NCBI GenBank assembly: GCA_963696405.1 | Contig: CAVOJY010000004.1 | Span: 124,001-188,000 of the forward strand | Direction: 5' to 3' | Length of the DNA: 64,000 nucleotides | Origin: CAVOJY01 sp963696405 | Lineage (GTDB): Bacteria; Chloroflexota; Limnocylindria; Limnocylindrales; CSP1-4 | In this document: piece by piece, positions 51,180 through 59,438 of the stretch | How the letters are laid out: every line of letters begins with the position of its first letter | How positions within the stretch are numbered: the first letter of the stretch is position 1 | Program-made: the position numbers and the translations under genes | The notes under the pieces: model-generated | Told to the model about the DNA's origin: nothing | Databases searched by the model: none | What the model saw: only the letters and a program-made list of their open reading frames with translations

Positions 51180-51518
51180 TCACTGACAAACGCAAATGCC
51201 CGTGGCGTTAGCCATTCGCCGGACCGTTGCCGGGGTGGAAGACGATGGAGAGCTCCCGACGATGCCCGCACTGGCGGCTCGCGGCGCAGCCGCAGCCGGC
51301 TCCCCTTCGGCCGCGACGATCTCCTCGGGCGCGCCGAGCCGCTCGAGGATGTTGCGTACGGTCAGTTCATCGCTTCGGCCGGCCTCCGCCATGGCCGTGG
51401 CGATGTGCTCGCGAACTTCTCCCACCAGTTCGCCACGCCGGTCGACCGGGAGTCGCCAGGCGGCGGTCTCCAGCCGGTCAAGATAGTCGCGCACGAGCGC
51501 GTCAGCGTCCACCTGCAT
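51180..51518 (-). CDS. short HAAS-domain protein without membrane part
   Basis: 112 residues. The N-terminal helical part (YLDRLETAAWRLPVDRRGEL, then VGEVREHIATAMAEA and NILERLGAPEEIVAAEGEP) matches the HAAS signalling domain that usually follows a PadR regulator and precedes several transmembrane helices. Here the frame ends soon after, reading through repeat R1, and has no hydrophobic segment. A truncated gene is likely. It overlaps padR by 17 bases. Confidence 0.7.
   Translation of the reverse strand: MQVDADALVRDYLDRLETAAWRLPVDRRGELVGEVREHIATAMAEAGRSDELTVRNILERLGAPEEIVAAEGEPAAAAPRAASAGIVGSSPSSSTPATVRRMANATGICVCQ
51190..51213. repeat. 24-bp repeat R1
   Basis: ACGCAAATGCCCGTGGCGTT plus AGCC. 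It matches R3 (51-kb family member at 52145-52168, opposite strand) at 19 of 24 positions and R2 (51992-52015) a little less well. It lies at the 3' end of the HAAS gene. Confidence 0.55.
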
Positions 51519-51879
51519 CCCCTCCGTGGCTCGCCTCCCCGAGCAACGCGTCCACCGCGTTGCGAAAGCGGGTCCAGTCGCCGCTGAACGCGTCAAGCGC
51601 CCGCCGGCCAGCGTCGGTGATCCGATAGTAGCGGCGCGGCGGTCCCGCATCCGACTCGCGCCAGCTGGTGGTCACCAGGAGATCCCTTCGCAAGCGCGCG
51701 AGCAGCGGGTAGATCGTCCCCTCGCTCGTCACCAGCTCTCCGGCGCCTGACAGCACCCGGACGATGTCGAAGGCGTAGGACTCCCCTTCGCGGAGTACCG
51801 CGAGGACACAATGCTCGAGGACGCCGCGACGAAGCTCAGTCAGCGGGTCACGTGTCTCGCCATGTACCATGTCACGCAT
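51502..51879 (-). CDS. PadR-family transcriptional regulator
   Basis: 125 residues. Winged helix with LRRGVLEHCVLAVLREGESY, ELVTSEGTIYPLLARLRRDL and PPRRYYRITDAGRRALDAF, all diagnostic of PadR. ATG 51879 (ATG 51870 possible). A perfect inverted repeat covers the start region, suggesting autoregulation. The gene pair lies antisense between dhaL and dhaM. Confidence 0.92.
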   Translation of the reverse strand: MRDMVHGETRDPLTELRRGVLEHCVLAVLREGESYAFDIVRVLSGAGELVTSEGTIYPLLARLRRDLLVTTSWRESDAGPPRRYYRITDAGRRALDAFSGDWTRFRNAVDALLGEASHGGDAGGR

Positions 51880-51884
51880 GGTAC
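51864..51884. promoter_or_regulatory. PadR operator candidate
   Basis: Perfect 8-bp arms GTACCATG and CATGGTAC separated by 5 bases overlap the padR start codon. Confidence 0.6.
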
Positions 51885-52229
51885 TGCCCCGATGACCGCG
51901 CGTCAAGCGTCTACGGCGCCCGGGTCTCCTCGCGCCGTAGAAAGGCGTCGCGGACCGGGCGGGGATCTCTTCCGGCCTGTCTTCCTGTCTGATGCGAATC
52001 CCCGTAGCGTTCGCCGCAGCGGCGACGGCCACGGGAGGCCTCCGGGTCCCATGGCCACGCTTGGTCGATCCCGACCCACGCTCCAATCGGGTTATCCGGC
52101 GGTGGTCGTCAGTGCCCCGACGGTCGCCACGCGCAACCGCTCCCGGCCTGCGCTACGGGCGTTTGCGTACTTCCTGTTCGGTCGCTCAGCGCGAGCGATC
52201 CGGGACCGCGGGCCCGTAGACTCGGCCCC
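51885..52229. other. spacer between padR and dhaM with repeats R2 and R3
   Basis: No gene is supported. R2 (51992-52015, ATGCGAATCCCCGTAGCGTT plus CGCC) and R3 (52145-52168, the reverse-oriented GGCCTGCGCTACGGGCGTTT plus GCGT) face each other as an inverted pair 177 bp long, and both resemble R1. The dhaM promoter must lie in this spacer or upstream of it. Confidence 0.5.
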
Positions 52230-52646
52230 GTGGATACTGCCGTTCCCCGGCCGCACGTGGGTCTCGTGGTCGTCTCGCACTCGTCGCGCATCGCCGATGG
52301 CACCGTGGAGCTGGCCGCGGTGATGGCCGGGCCGGACGTGCGTCTGCGCGCCGCGGGAGGCGCGGCCGACGGGTCGCTGGGGACGAACGCGGAGCGCATT
52401 GCCGGGGCGATCGCCGAGGCCGACGCGGGAGCGGGCGTGGTCGTGCTCGTGGACATCGGCAGTGCTGTGCTCGCCGCAGAGACCGCGCTCGAGCTGCTGC
52501 CGCAGGAGATCGCGCGGCGGACGCGGATCAGCCGCGGACCGGTCGTGGAGGGCGCCGTGATTGCCGCCGTCCAGGCCAGCATCGGCGAGACGGTGGAGGA
52601 GGTCCTCCAGGCCGCCGAGGATGCGGCCCGGCTCGAAAAGCGGTAG
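52230..52646 (+). CDS. dhaM: DhaM-like phosphotransfer subunit
   Basis: 138 residues, a single PTS EIIA-mannose-type domain: GLVVVSHSSRIADGTVELAA with the phosphorylated His at residue 17, GTNAERIAGAI and VVLVDIGSAVLAAETALELL. It passes phosphate from HPr to DhaL-ADP. It lacks the HPr and EI domains fused in E. coli DhaM, so separate PTS proteins are required. GTG start. Confidence 0.9.
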   Translation: MDTAVPRPHVGLVVVSHSSRIADGTVELAAVMAGPDVRLRAAGGAADGSLGTNAERIAGAIAEADAGAGVVVLVDIGSAVLAAETALELLPQEIARRTRISRGPVVEGAVIAAVQASIGETVEEVLQAAEDAARLEKR

Positions 52647-52660
52647 GCCGCCTCGATCGC

Positions 52661-53086
52661 TCAGCCTGCCGGGCCGACGGGTGAACCCGTGACGTCGGCC
52701 AGTGTCACCGCCTCGAGCGAGTCGATGATGGCCTGCTGGGCCCCGGCGAACGCGTCATGGACGTCGCAGGTGCCGTCGAGCCGGCACGGACCGCCGCGCA
52801 GCACGCACGTCTGGCGCCGGGTATCCCCCTCGATCGCCTCGACGATCGTGAGCAGGCTGATGTCAGCCGCGGGACGGGAGAGCCGGTAGCCGCCGGTGCG
52901 ACCGGGCATTCCCTCGACGAGTCGCGCGCGCACCAGGTCCCCCATCACCTGGGGGAGGAACCGCGGCGGGATGGACATGTCGGCAGCGATGCGCCGCACG
53001 CTCAGCAGGCGCCCGCCGTCGCCGCGCGCGAGCGCGAGCATCGCCCGCACCGCGTAGTCGCCCCGCTTCGTCAGCTCCAGTCGCAT
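52661..53086 (-). CDS. Rrf2-family regulator
   Basis: 141 residues. Winged helix LTKRGDYAVRAMLALARGDG, SVRRIAADMSIPPRFLPQVM and GGYRLSRPAADISLLTIVEA. Three Cys (C-x6-C-x5-C in CVLRGGPCRLDGTC) are placed as in Fe-S cluster sensors IscR and NsrR. A redox, NO or Fe-S sensor is expected. It follows nrfD on the same strand, 136 bases away, so it probably controls the respiratory operon. ATG 53086 or 53104. Confidence 0.9.
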   Translation of the reverse strand: MRLELTKRGDYAVRAMLALARGDGGRLLSVRRIAADMSIPPRFLPQVMGDLVRARLVEGMPGRTGGYRLSRPAADISLLTIVEAIEGDTRRQTCVLRGGPCRLDGTCDVHDAFAGAQQAIIDSLEAVTLADVTGSPVGPAG

Positions 53087-53222
53087 GGAGCGCGAGTATG
53101 CCATCACAGGCCCGTGGGCACTCCCGGCGGGGCCGGGGATTCCCCAGCGACCGGGCACCCCGCCGCGACCGGGCCTTCCACGGGAACGCGGCCCACCGCA
53201 GCCACCCGGCGCCCGAGCACGA

Positions 53223-54530
53223 TCAGCTCGTCGCCTCGGCGGTTTCTTCGCGCGCCTTCTCCCTCATCGGGAGCACGAGGACGGCAATCGTGAAGACGAG
53301 CGCACCGAACGAGAGCACCCCGATGGTGACGAGCCACTCCACGATGCTCGGGATGTAGAAGAGGCTGAGCGAGAAGGAATTCATCCCCGGCGGCTGGGGC
53401 GTGCCGATCGAGACCCCGGGTGGATAGGGCACGGTCACGTAGCTGAGGCCGTTCAGGACGATGTTCAGCCGGTGGACGAAGATGCCGACGACGGCAAGGA
53501 CCGAGGCCAGGGCCACCAACCGGACGTCCATCCGGAACCTCCGGACGGCGAGCAGCACGAATGGGATCGCCAGCCCCACGATCACCTCGAACCAGAAGAA
53601 CGGACTGTAGGGGCCGACGACGAGACGGGCGACCGGGTCCGCCTCGAAGGTCGCGCCCGGATAGGCTGCCGTCAGCATCTCGCAGAGGACCAGGAACGCC
53701 TCCACGGCGATGAAGACGCCGAGCATCCCGCCCATGTACGAGGCAAGTTCGTCACGGAACGAGAGCCGGCCGGCTCGTCGCAGCACGAGCGCGAGCAGGA
53801 TCATGAGCCCGGTGCCCGAGACCAGGGCCGAGGACACGAAGAGCGGCGCCATGATCGCCGAGTACCAGAAGCCCCGCGCAATCTGGAGGCCGAAGATCCA
53901 GGCGGTGATGGAGTGGAGGAGGATGGCGGCCGGCAGGCCGATCCAGGCCAGGGCCGTCTTCAGGCGCTCGTCCCGGCGGTGCCAAGCCTCCGAGGTCCCG
54001 GTTCCGAGCGCGAGCGGGCTGCCCGCGCGGGCGAGGTCGGCACGTGTGTAGAGCCAGACGTAGACCGCCGAGATCAGGAAGTAGACCGTGACGATGGCGA
54101 TGTCCCAGATCATCGGCGACGTGAGGTTCGGGTAGCGGAAGAGGTGCCAGATGCGCTCCGGGCGACCGATGTCGGGGAGCAGGAACAGCGCGGCCAGCAT
54201 CACGGCAACCCCCGCCTCGAGAACGGCGAGCCGGACGATCGGCTTGAACCGGGCGGCGCCGAAGAGCCTGCCGGCGGAGGCCACGATGAGACCGCCGGCA
54301 GAGAGACCCACGAAGTACATGAAGAAGGTGATGTACTGGCCCCACATCACGGTGTTGCGCATGTTGGTGACGGCCAGGCCCTGGGACTGCTGGTAGAACC
54401 ACGCGCCGATGCCGACGGCGAGGCCGGCGGCGAGCAGCGCGAACCAGGCGACGAGGATCGGGTGCGGGTGCCGGGAGGGCCGGGCTGCGGCCCCGGCAGC
54501 AGGCCCGGCGGGGGTGGCGATCGCGCTCAT
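53223..54530 (-). CDS. NrfD/PsrC-type membrane subunit
   Basis: 435 residues with about ten hydrophobic helices. Typical NrfD features: GQYITFFMYFVGLSAGGLIV, LLPDIGRPERIWHLFRYPN, LHSITAWIFGLQIARGFW. It anchors the FeS subunit and exchanges electrons with the quinone pool. ATG 54530, 2 bases after the FeS-subunit stop. Confidence 0.92.
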   Translation of the reverse strand: MSAIATPAGPAAGAAARPSRHPHPILVAWFALLAAGLAVGIGAWFYQQSQGLAVTNMRNTVMWGQYITFFMYFVGLSAGGLIVASAGRLFGAARFKPIVRLAVLEAGVAVMLAALFLLPDIGRPERIWHLFRYPNLTSPMIWDIAIVTVYFLISAVYVWLYTRADLARAGSPLALGTGTSEAWHRRDERLKTALAWIGLPAAILLHSITAWIFGLQIARGFWYSAIMAPLFVSSALVSGTGLMILLALVLRRAGRLSFRDELASYMGGMLGVFIAVEAFLVLCEMLTAAYPGATFEADPVARLVVGPYSPFFWFEVIVGLAIPFVLLAVRRFRMDVRLVALASVLAVVGIFVHRLNIVLNGLSYVTVPYPPGVSIGTPQPPGMNSFSLSLFYIPSIVEWLVTIGVLSFGALVFTIAVLVLPMREKAREETAEATS

Positions 54531-54532
54531 GA

Positions 54533-55240
54533 TCACAGCCCCCTTCTCCGCCGCGGCGGCAGGTAGTAGACCTTCGGGTCGGTCCCGCGCTCCTCGAGCA
54601 GCTGGTAGCCCTCGCGGTCGCGGATGAGGTTGCTCGGCCGGCTCTCCGGGTCGTTCAGGTCGCCGAAGATGCGGGCCTGGGCCGGGCAGGACCAGACGCA
54701 GGACGGCACCTGGCCGTCGGTGATGCGGTGCACGCAGAAGGTGCACTTCTCCATGGTGCCGACGGGCCGCGCGGCCACCATGCCGGTGTCGAACTCCGTG
54801 GGCCGTTCGGGCGCGCCCCAGTTGAAGACGCGCACCCCGTACGGGCAGGCCACCATGCAGTACCGGCACCCGATGCAGCGCTCGTTGTCCATCATCACGA
54901 TGCCGTCGTCGCGCTTGTACGTGGCCGCCACCGGGCAGACCTTCGTGCACGGCGGGTTCTCGCAGTGCTGGCAGGCGAGCGGCATCCAGTGCATCTCGAG
55001 GTCGCCGTGCTCGAGGAACGGCGTGTCGACGGCCTCGCCGACCGTGTCGATGCGGTTCCACCACATCCCCAGCGGGACGTCGTTCTCCGACTTGCAGATG
55101 ACCGCGCATGACCAGCAGCCGATGCAGCGCTCCTGGTCAACGACCATGCCCCAGCGGGGCTTGTCCGAGACGGGGCCGATCTCGCCGTACTCGCGGGACG
55201 CGGGCGGGAGGGCCTCGATGGGAGAGACCTTGTCAGCCAT
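54533..55240 (-). CDS. 4Fe-4S ferredoxin-type electron-transfer subunit
   Basis: 235 residues with four Cys clusters: CIGCWSCAVICKSEND, CQHCENPPCTKVCP, CIGCRYCMVACPYG and CTFCVHRITDG...CVWSCP. This is the DmsB/PsrB/NrfC arrangement linking catalytic and membrane subunits. No Tat signal is seen; it would ride with the catalytic subunit. It overlaps the psrA-like stop by 8 bases. Confidence 0.94.
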   Translation of the reverse strand: MADKVSPIEALPPASREYGEIGPVSDKPRWGMVVDQERCIGCWSCAVICKSENDVPLGMWWNRIDTVGEAVDTPFLEHGDLEMHWMPLACQHCENPPCTKVCPVAATYKRDDGIVMMDNERCIGCRYCMVACPYGVRVFNWGAPERPTEFDTGMVAARPVGTMEKCTFCVHRITDGQVPSCVWSCPAQARIFGDLNDPESRPSNLIRDREGYQLLEERGTDPKVYYLPPRRRRGL

Positions 55241-57932
55241 GGGTCACCTCCCCCGGCACGCCGGCCGCCTGGCCGCCCTGGGTCACCGCGGCCGCACCAT
55301 CGACCTTCTTCACCTCGCACCGGCAGTCCTTCCAGCCGGTGGAAGGCGCCCACATGTTCGGGACATAGTGGATCTCGTGGATCGGGTTCACGGCCGACGA
55401 CGTCAGCTCGTTCACGCTCTTGCCGGCGCCGAGCTGGCGGCTCCACCAGCCTTCGAATAGGGTCGCGGTGCCGGGGCGAGCGGCATCGGTCACGTGCGCC
55501 CACGCGCGGACCATCCCGCGGGTGTTCGAGATCTCGACGAGGTCGCCATCGGCGATCCCCCGCTCTGCCGCGGTCTCCGGGCCCATGAGGACGGGAGCGC
55601 GGCCGCCGGTGATCTCGTTCAGCCACGCCACGTTGGCGTAGCTCGAGTGGATCCGCCACTTCGAGTGCGGCGAGAGCAGCGTCAGCGGGTACTGCGCGGG
55701 GTCGTGGACGCCGTCGTCGAACGGCGCCCTCCAGGTGGGGACCGTCTCGTTCAGCTCGCGGAAGCGATCCTCCTCCTTGTAGAACTCGATCCGCCGGGTC
55801 GGGATGAACGCGGCGGTCGCTTCGAGGGCCGCCGGGAGCGACCGCGGCGGGAACGGGATCAGTTCCTCGATCTGCCGGATGAAGGCGATGTCGGGATCCG
55901 GGACCTTGAGCCGCACCGGCCCCGCCTTGAGCTGGTCGAGCGTGATGCCTTCCGCGGGGCCTCCTTTCGCGAGCATCGCGCCGATGGCCTCCTCCTCGGT
56001 GACGTTGAAGTGCTGCTCGAAGAGGGCAGGGTCGATGCGCTTGACGATCTCCTGCCACATCCAGAGCTCCGAGCGCGACTCGCCGACGGGCGGGATGGCC
56101 GCCTGCTGGATCTGGAGGAAGGGATGAAGCGGCGTCGCCGTCAGGTCGGTCTTCTCGTACCAGGTCGTGGCCGGGAGCACGATGTCCGCCCAGTTCGCCG
56201 TGTCGGTCATCTGGTGGTCCACGACCACCACCAGCTCGCACCCCTCGAGCGTCTGGTGGAGACGGTTCACGTCCATGGCCTGGAGGAACATGTTCGCGAA
56301 GGTGCAGAAGAGTGCCTTGAAGCCGTTCTTCGGGTACGGAACCTTCTCGTTCATCGTCTCGGTGGGGCCGCGGACGAAGTAGATGCTGGCGACGACCTTC
56401 GCCTTCTTGTCCCCGGCGTTCCACCACGGCGAGGTGTCCACGCGGACCTTGTACTGGCCGACGTAGACGGAGAACCCGCCGCCCGACCGGCCGATGTTCC
56501 CCGTGAGGGCGGCCAGCAGCGCATAGGCGCGCCCATTGAGGTCGCCGTGGTACCAGTGGTTGCCGCCGCCGCCCATGATGATCGCGGCGGGACGCTCGGC
56601 GGCGTAGGCCCGGGCTACCTCGACGATCCTGTCGGCGGGGACCCCGGTGACCTCTGCGGCACGCTCGGGAGTCCAGCCGTCGAGCTCCGCTCGCACGAGG
56701 GCAAAGCCGGGGGTGGCGTCCACGGACGAGCCGTCGGCGAGCCGGACGGCGAACGTGCCCTCGAGCGCCGCGTCTACCCCGTCGGGGATCCCCAGGCGAT
56801 CGGTCCCGATGACCACGGGGGCGTTTCGCGTCGTGTCCCAGGCGACAAACCGGTCGGGTGGTGTCGGAGGCTGGTCGGGGGCCGGTTTCGCGGCGTCCGG
56901 GATCTCCGGGGCCGTCCCGACCGGCGGCGCCTGGCGCCCGTACCCGCCCAGGCCCGCGCCCGCCGCCGGGCCCGGGTCGTACGCCTCACCCGGCGCCAGC
57001 TCATCGGCCCGCAGGCGCTTGCCGTTGTCGGCGCGCACGAGGAGCGCGGCGTCCGTGTACGTCCGCATGAAGTCGAGGTCCGCGTTCCCGTCGGCCAGGA
57101 CCTGGCGCGCAAGAGCGAGACCGAGGGCAGCGTCGGTCCCCGGCCTGACCTGGAGCCATGCGTCCGCCTTCGAGGCAGTCGAGGAGAACGTGGGGTCGAC
57201 GACCACCAGCCGCGCCCCGCGCTCGACCGCGTCGTGGATGAAGTGGACGTCGGGGATCCGGGTCTCCAGCGGGTTCGCGCCGATGAGCAGGAGGAACCGG
57301 CTGTTGGCCCAGTCCTTCGCCTCGTGCTCGGCGTTCTGGACGCCAAAGGTGATCGGCATCCCCATCGGCAGGTCGCCGTTGAAATCGAAGCTCGTGCCGT
57401 GGGTCATCCCGAGGGCCGCGCAGGCGCGGTAGTTCGCGCCCTTCTGGATGTAGCCGGAACCGGGGACCTGGCCGAAGACGTGGATGGTGTCCCAGCCCCA
57501 CGTCTCGCCGATGCGCTTGAACTCGGAGGCGATGCGGTCGAGGACCTCGTCCCAGGTCGCCTCGCGGAACGTTCCCGAGCCGCGCTCGCCGTCGCGAATG
57601 AGCGGCGTCTTGATGCGATCAGGCCCATGGATGAGGAGGTGATACGAGAGGCCCTTCATGCAGCCGCGGGGGTTGTAGGCCGTGTCGGGGTAGTCGGCCG
57701 CCTGCTGGACTTTCACCACGTTTCCGTCGCGGACGAAGGCAAGCTGGCCGCAGGATCCGGTGCAGTTCGGGGAACAGGTGGTCCGGACGACCCGGTCGAC
57801 GGGGAGAGAGCGCGGCGGATCGTCGCGCCCGGCGAGGACGGAGGTGCCGGCAATGCCGAGAGCCGTTCCGGCGGCCGCGGTGGCGGTACCGGCGGCCGCG
57901 CCCTTGAGGAGCTGGCGTCGAGTGAGCTTCAT
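55233..57932 (-). CDS. Tat-exported molybdopterin oxidoreductase, catalytic subunit
   Basis: 899 residues. Tat signal TRRQLLKGAAAG, a 4Fe-4S site near the N-terminus (CSPNCTGSCGQ, with the fourth Cys in NPRGCMKG), molybdopterin domains (VFGQVPGSGYIQKGANYRAC; LLLIGANPLETRIPDVHFIH) and a C-terminal dinucleotide-binding domain (SPHSKWRIHSSYANVAWLNE). The CTGSC site and the FNGDLPMGMP segment suggest a type II DMSO-reductase-family enzyme, perhaps with an Asp Mo ligand (inference). The substrate (sulfur, selenium, arsenic, chlorine oxyanion or other) cannot be assigned. Confidence 0.92.
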   Translation of the reverse strand: MKLTRRQLLKGAAAGTATAAAGTALGIAGTSVLAGRDDPPRSLPVDRVVRTTCSPNCTGSCGQLAFVRDGNVVKVQQAADYPDTAYNPRGCMKGLSYHLLIHGPDRIKTPLIRDGERGSGTFREATWDEVLDRIASEFKRIGETWGWDTIHVFGQVPGSGYIQKGANYRACAALGMTHGTSFDFNGDLPMGMPITFGVQNAEHEAKDWANSRFLLLIGANPLETRIPDVHFIHDAVERGARLVVVDPTFSSTASKADAWLQVRPGTDAALGLALARQVLADGNADLDFMRTYTDAALLVRADNGKRLRADELAPGEAYDPGPAAGAGLGGYGRQAPPVGTAPEIPDAAKPAPDQPPTPPDRFVAWDTTRNAPVVIGTDRLGIPDGVDAALEGTFAVRLADGSSVDATPGFALVRAELDGWTPERAAEVTGVPADRIVEVARAYAAERPAAIIMGGGGNHWYHGDLNGRAYALLAALTGNIGRSGGGFSVYVGQYKVRVDTSPWWNAGDKKAKVVASIYFVRGPTETMNEKVPYPKNGFKALFCTFANMFLQAMDVNRLHQTLEGCELVVVVDHQMTDTANWADIVLPATTWYEKTDLTATPLHPFLQIQQAAIPPVGESRSELWMWQEIVKRIDPALFEQHFNVTEEEAIGAMLAKGGPAEGITLDQLKAGPVRLKVPDPDIAFIRQIEELIPFPPRSLPAALEATAAFIPTRRIEFYKEEDRFRELNETVPTWRAPFDDGVHDPAQYPLTLLSPHSKWRIHSSYANVAWLNEITGGRAPVLMGPETAAERGIADGDLVEISNTRGMVRAWAHVTDAARPGTATLFEGWWSRQLGAGKSVNELTSSAVNPIHEIHYVPNMWAPSTGWKDCRCEVKKVDGAAAVTQGGQAAGVPGEVTHG

Positions 57933-58198
57933 GCCCCGGTCCCCAGTCCCGTGGATCCACGCCGGGACGGCCGTGTTGCTGCGACCGGGGTCGCAGCGGG
58001 GCACCGTGGGTCGAGCATCGCGTGGTCCCCTCCCCCGCATCGGGCACATGCGCCCGTGCTCGTCCCGCGCCGGGCGGGCCTGAATGCCGGCGCAGCCGAA
58101 GCGACCGTTGCGCCGATGGTCGCTGCGGCCGAGGTGGCGGCCGCGGCGAGCGGCGCCAGCACTGCCGCGAGGATGAACCGCCGTCGAGTCAGTGCCAT
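57929..58198 (-). CDS. small Tat-signal Cys protein at the head of the respiratory operon
   Basis: 89 residues. Twin-Arg start MALTRRRFILAAVLAPLAAA, then a ~45-residue mature part with CARCGGGDHAMLDPRC (C-x2-C-x4-H-x6-C). The spacing would suit a bound metal. The stop overlaps the catalytic-subunit start by 4 bases, so co-translation is likely. I do not recognise the family; a cofactor-delivery or electron-transfer helper is possible. Confidence 0.62.
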   Translation of the reverse strand: MALTRRRFILAAVLAPLAAAATSAAATIGATVASAAPAFRPARRGTSTGACARCGGGDHAMLDPRCPAATPVAATRPSRRGSTGLGTGA

Positions 58199-58322
58199 CC
58201 CGTCCTCCAGCTCCCGCGCTCCGCCGGTTCTCCCGGTGCCGCCGCCGGCCGCCAACCGAGCTACGCTCGTGGCCACCAGGTCGATGCCGCAGCCGCTACC
58301 ATAACAAACACTAAGCTACTTG

Positions 58323-58337
58323 GCGATAGTTTATCGC
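58323..58337. promoter_or_regulatory. AT-rich inverted repeat between divergent cupin and respiratory genes
   Basis: Perfect arms GCGATA and TATCGC separated by GTT, inside a ~40-bp AT-rich island (58299-58340) of the 162-base divergent spacer. Plausible operator for the Rrf2-like regulator or another switch acting on both sides. Confidence 0.5.
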
Positions 58338-58360
58338 AATGTGCAAGTGGGAGAACCGCG

Positions 58361-58708
58361 ATGACCGAGAACGCGAGCCCTGCCTACGCTCACATTCCCG
58401 ACCTTCTCGGGGAAGTGACCATCCCGAAGGACGGGATCCTCAGCCGAGCCGTCTACGCCGATGACCGCCTCAAGGCCGTGATGTTCGGATTCGACGCCGG
58501 CCAGGAGCTCTCCGAGCACACGGCCTCCATGCCGGCGGTCATCCACATCCTGCAGGGCGATGCGGAGATCGCTCTCGGCGGGGACGTTCTGCAGGCCACC
58601 CCGGGGACCTGGATCCACATGGAGGCGAACCTCACTCACCGGGTCACCGCGCGCACCCCGACCGTCATGCTCCTCCTGCTCCTGAAGGAAGCAGGCGCGG
58701 CCGGGTAG
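58361..58708 (+). CDS. cupin-domain protein
   Basis: 115 residues, one conserved cupin: GFDAGQELSEHTASMPAVIH supplies motif 1 with His and Glu, and TPGTWIHMEANLTHRV supplies motif 2 with His. GGGAG precedes ATG 58361. Cupins of this type often cap redox or stress operons. It is divergent from the molybdoenzyme operon across the AT-rich operator candidate. Confidence 0.85.
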   Translation: MTENASPAYAHIPDLLGEVTIPKDGILSRAVYADDRLKAVMFGFDAGQELSEHTASMPAVIHILQGDAEIALGGDVLQATPGTWIHMEANLTHRVTARTPTVMLLLLLKEAGAAG

Positions 58709-58760
58709 GCGCCTCGGCTTTCATGACGCTTTCACGATCCAGTGGCGGATACTGCGCGAG

Positions 58761-59438
58761 ATGCACATCCTTGTCATCGAGGACGACCCGCGCCTTGGGG
58801 AGCTCCTCCAGCAGCTGCTGATCGGCGACCGCCACGTGGTCGACGTGGCCGCGAACGGCCGCGACGGCCTCGACCTCGCGGCCGACGGCGTGGACGCGAT
58901 CGTGCTCGACATCGGCCTTCCCGACATCTCCGGTCTCGATGTCGCCCGGCGGATCCGGCGACGGGGGAGCACCGTTCCGATCCTGATGCTGACCGCGCGC
59001 GACGCCGTCGCGGACAGGGTCGGTGGGCTCGACGCCGGTGCCGACGACTACCTGGTCAAGCCATTCGCGTTCGAGGAACTGGCCGCGCGTCTTCGCTCGA
59101 TCACCCGCCGGCCCGCCACGGCGCCCGTGGCGCTGCTGACCTGCGGACCGATCGCCCTCGACGACGTCCACCGGACCGTATCCGTCGACGGCCGTCCGGT
59201 CGAGCTGACCGCGCGCGAGTTCTCGCTCCTCGAAGCGCTCATGCGCCACGCCGACCAGGTCCTCACCCGTGACCAGCTGCTCGACCACGCCTGGCCCTTC
59301 GGGGTGGCGGTCACGCCGAACTCGGTCGACGCGTACATCGCCCTCCTGCGCCGCAAACTGGGATCCGCGGCCGCCCGCCAGGTCGAGACCGTTCGCGGGG
59401 TCGGCTTTCGCCTCCGTCGGGAGATCGCCGATGCCTGA
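58761..59438 (+). CDS. OmpR-family response regulator
   Basis: 225 residues. Receiver domain with acidic pocket (IEDDP), phospho-acceptor Asp50 in VLDIGLPD and switch Lys in YLVKPF, then a winged-helix domain (TAREFSLLEALMRHADQVLT; DAYIALLRRKL; TVRGVGFRL). It overlaps its kinase by 8 bases. Confidence 0.95.
   Translation: MHILVIEDDPRLGELLQQLLIGDRHVVDVAANGRDGLDLAADGVDAIVLDIGLPDISGLDVARRIRRRGSTVPILMLTARDAVADRVGGLDAGADDYLVKPFAFEELAARLRSITRRPATAPVALLTCGPIALDDVHRTVSVDGRPVELTAREFSLLEALMRHADQVLTRDQLLDHAWPFGVAVTPNSVDAYIALLRRKLGSAAARQVETVRGVGFRLRREIADA

Noticed and set aside
55494..58304. 936-codon plus-strand open frame
   Set aside because: Antisense shadow of the molybdoenzyme catalytic gene; composition is Arg/Gly/Asp-rich without domains.
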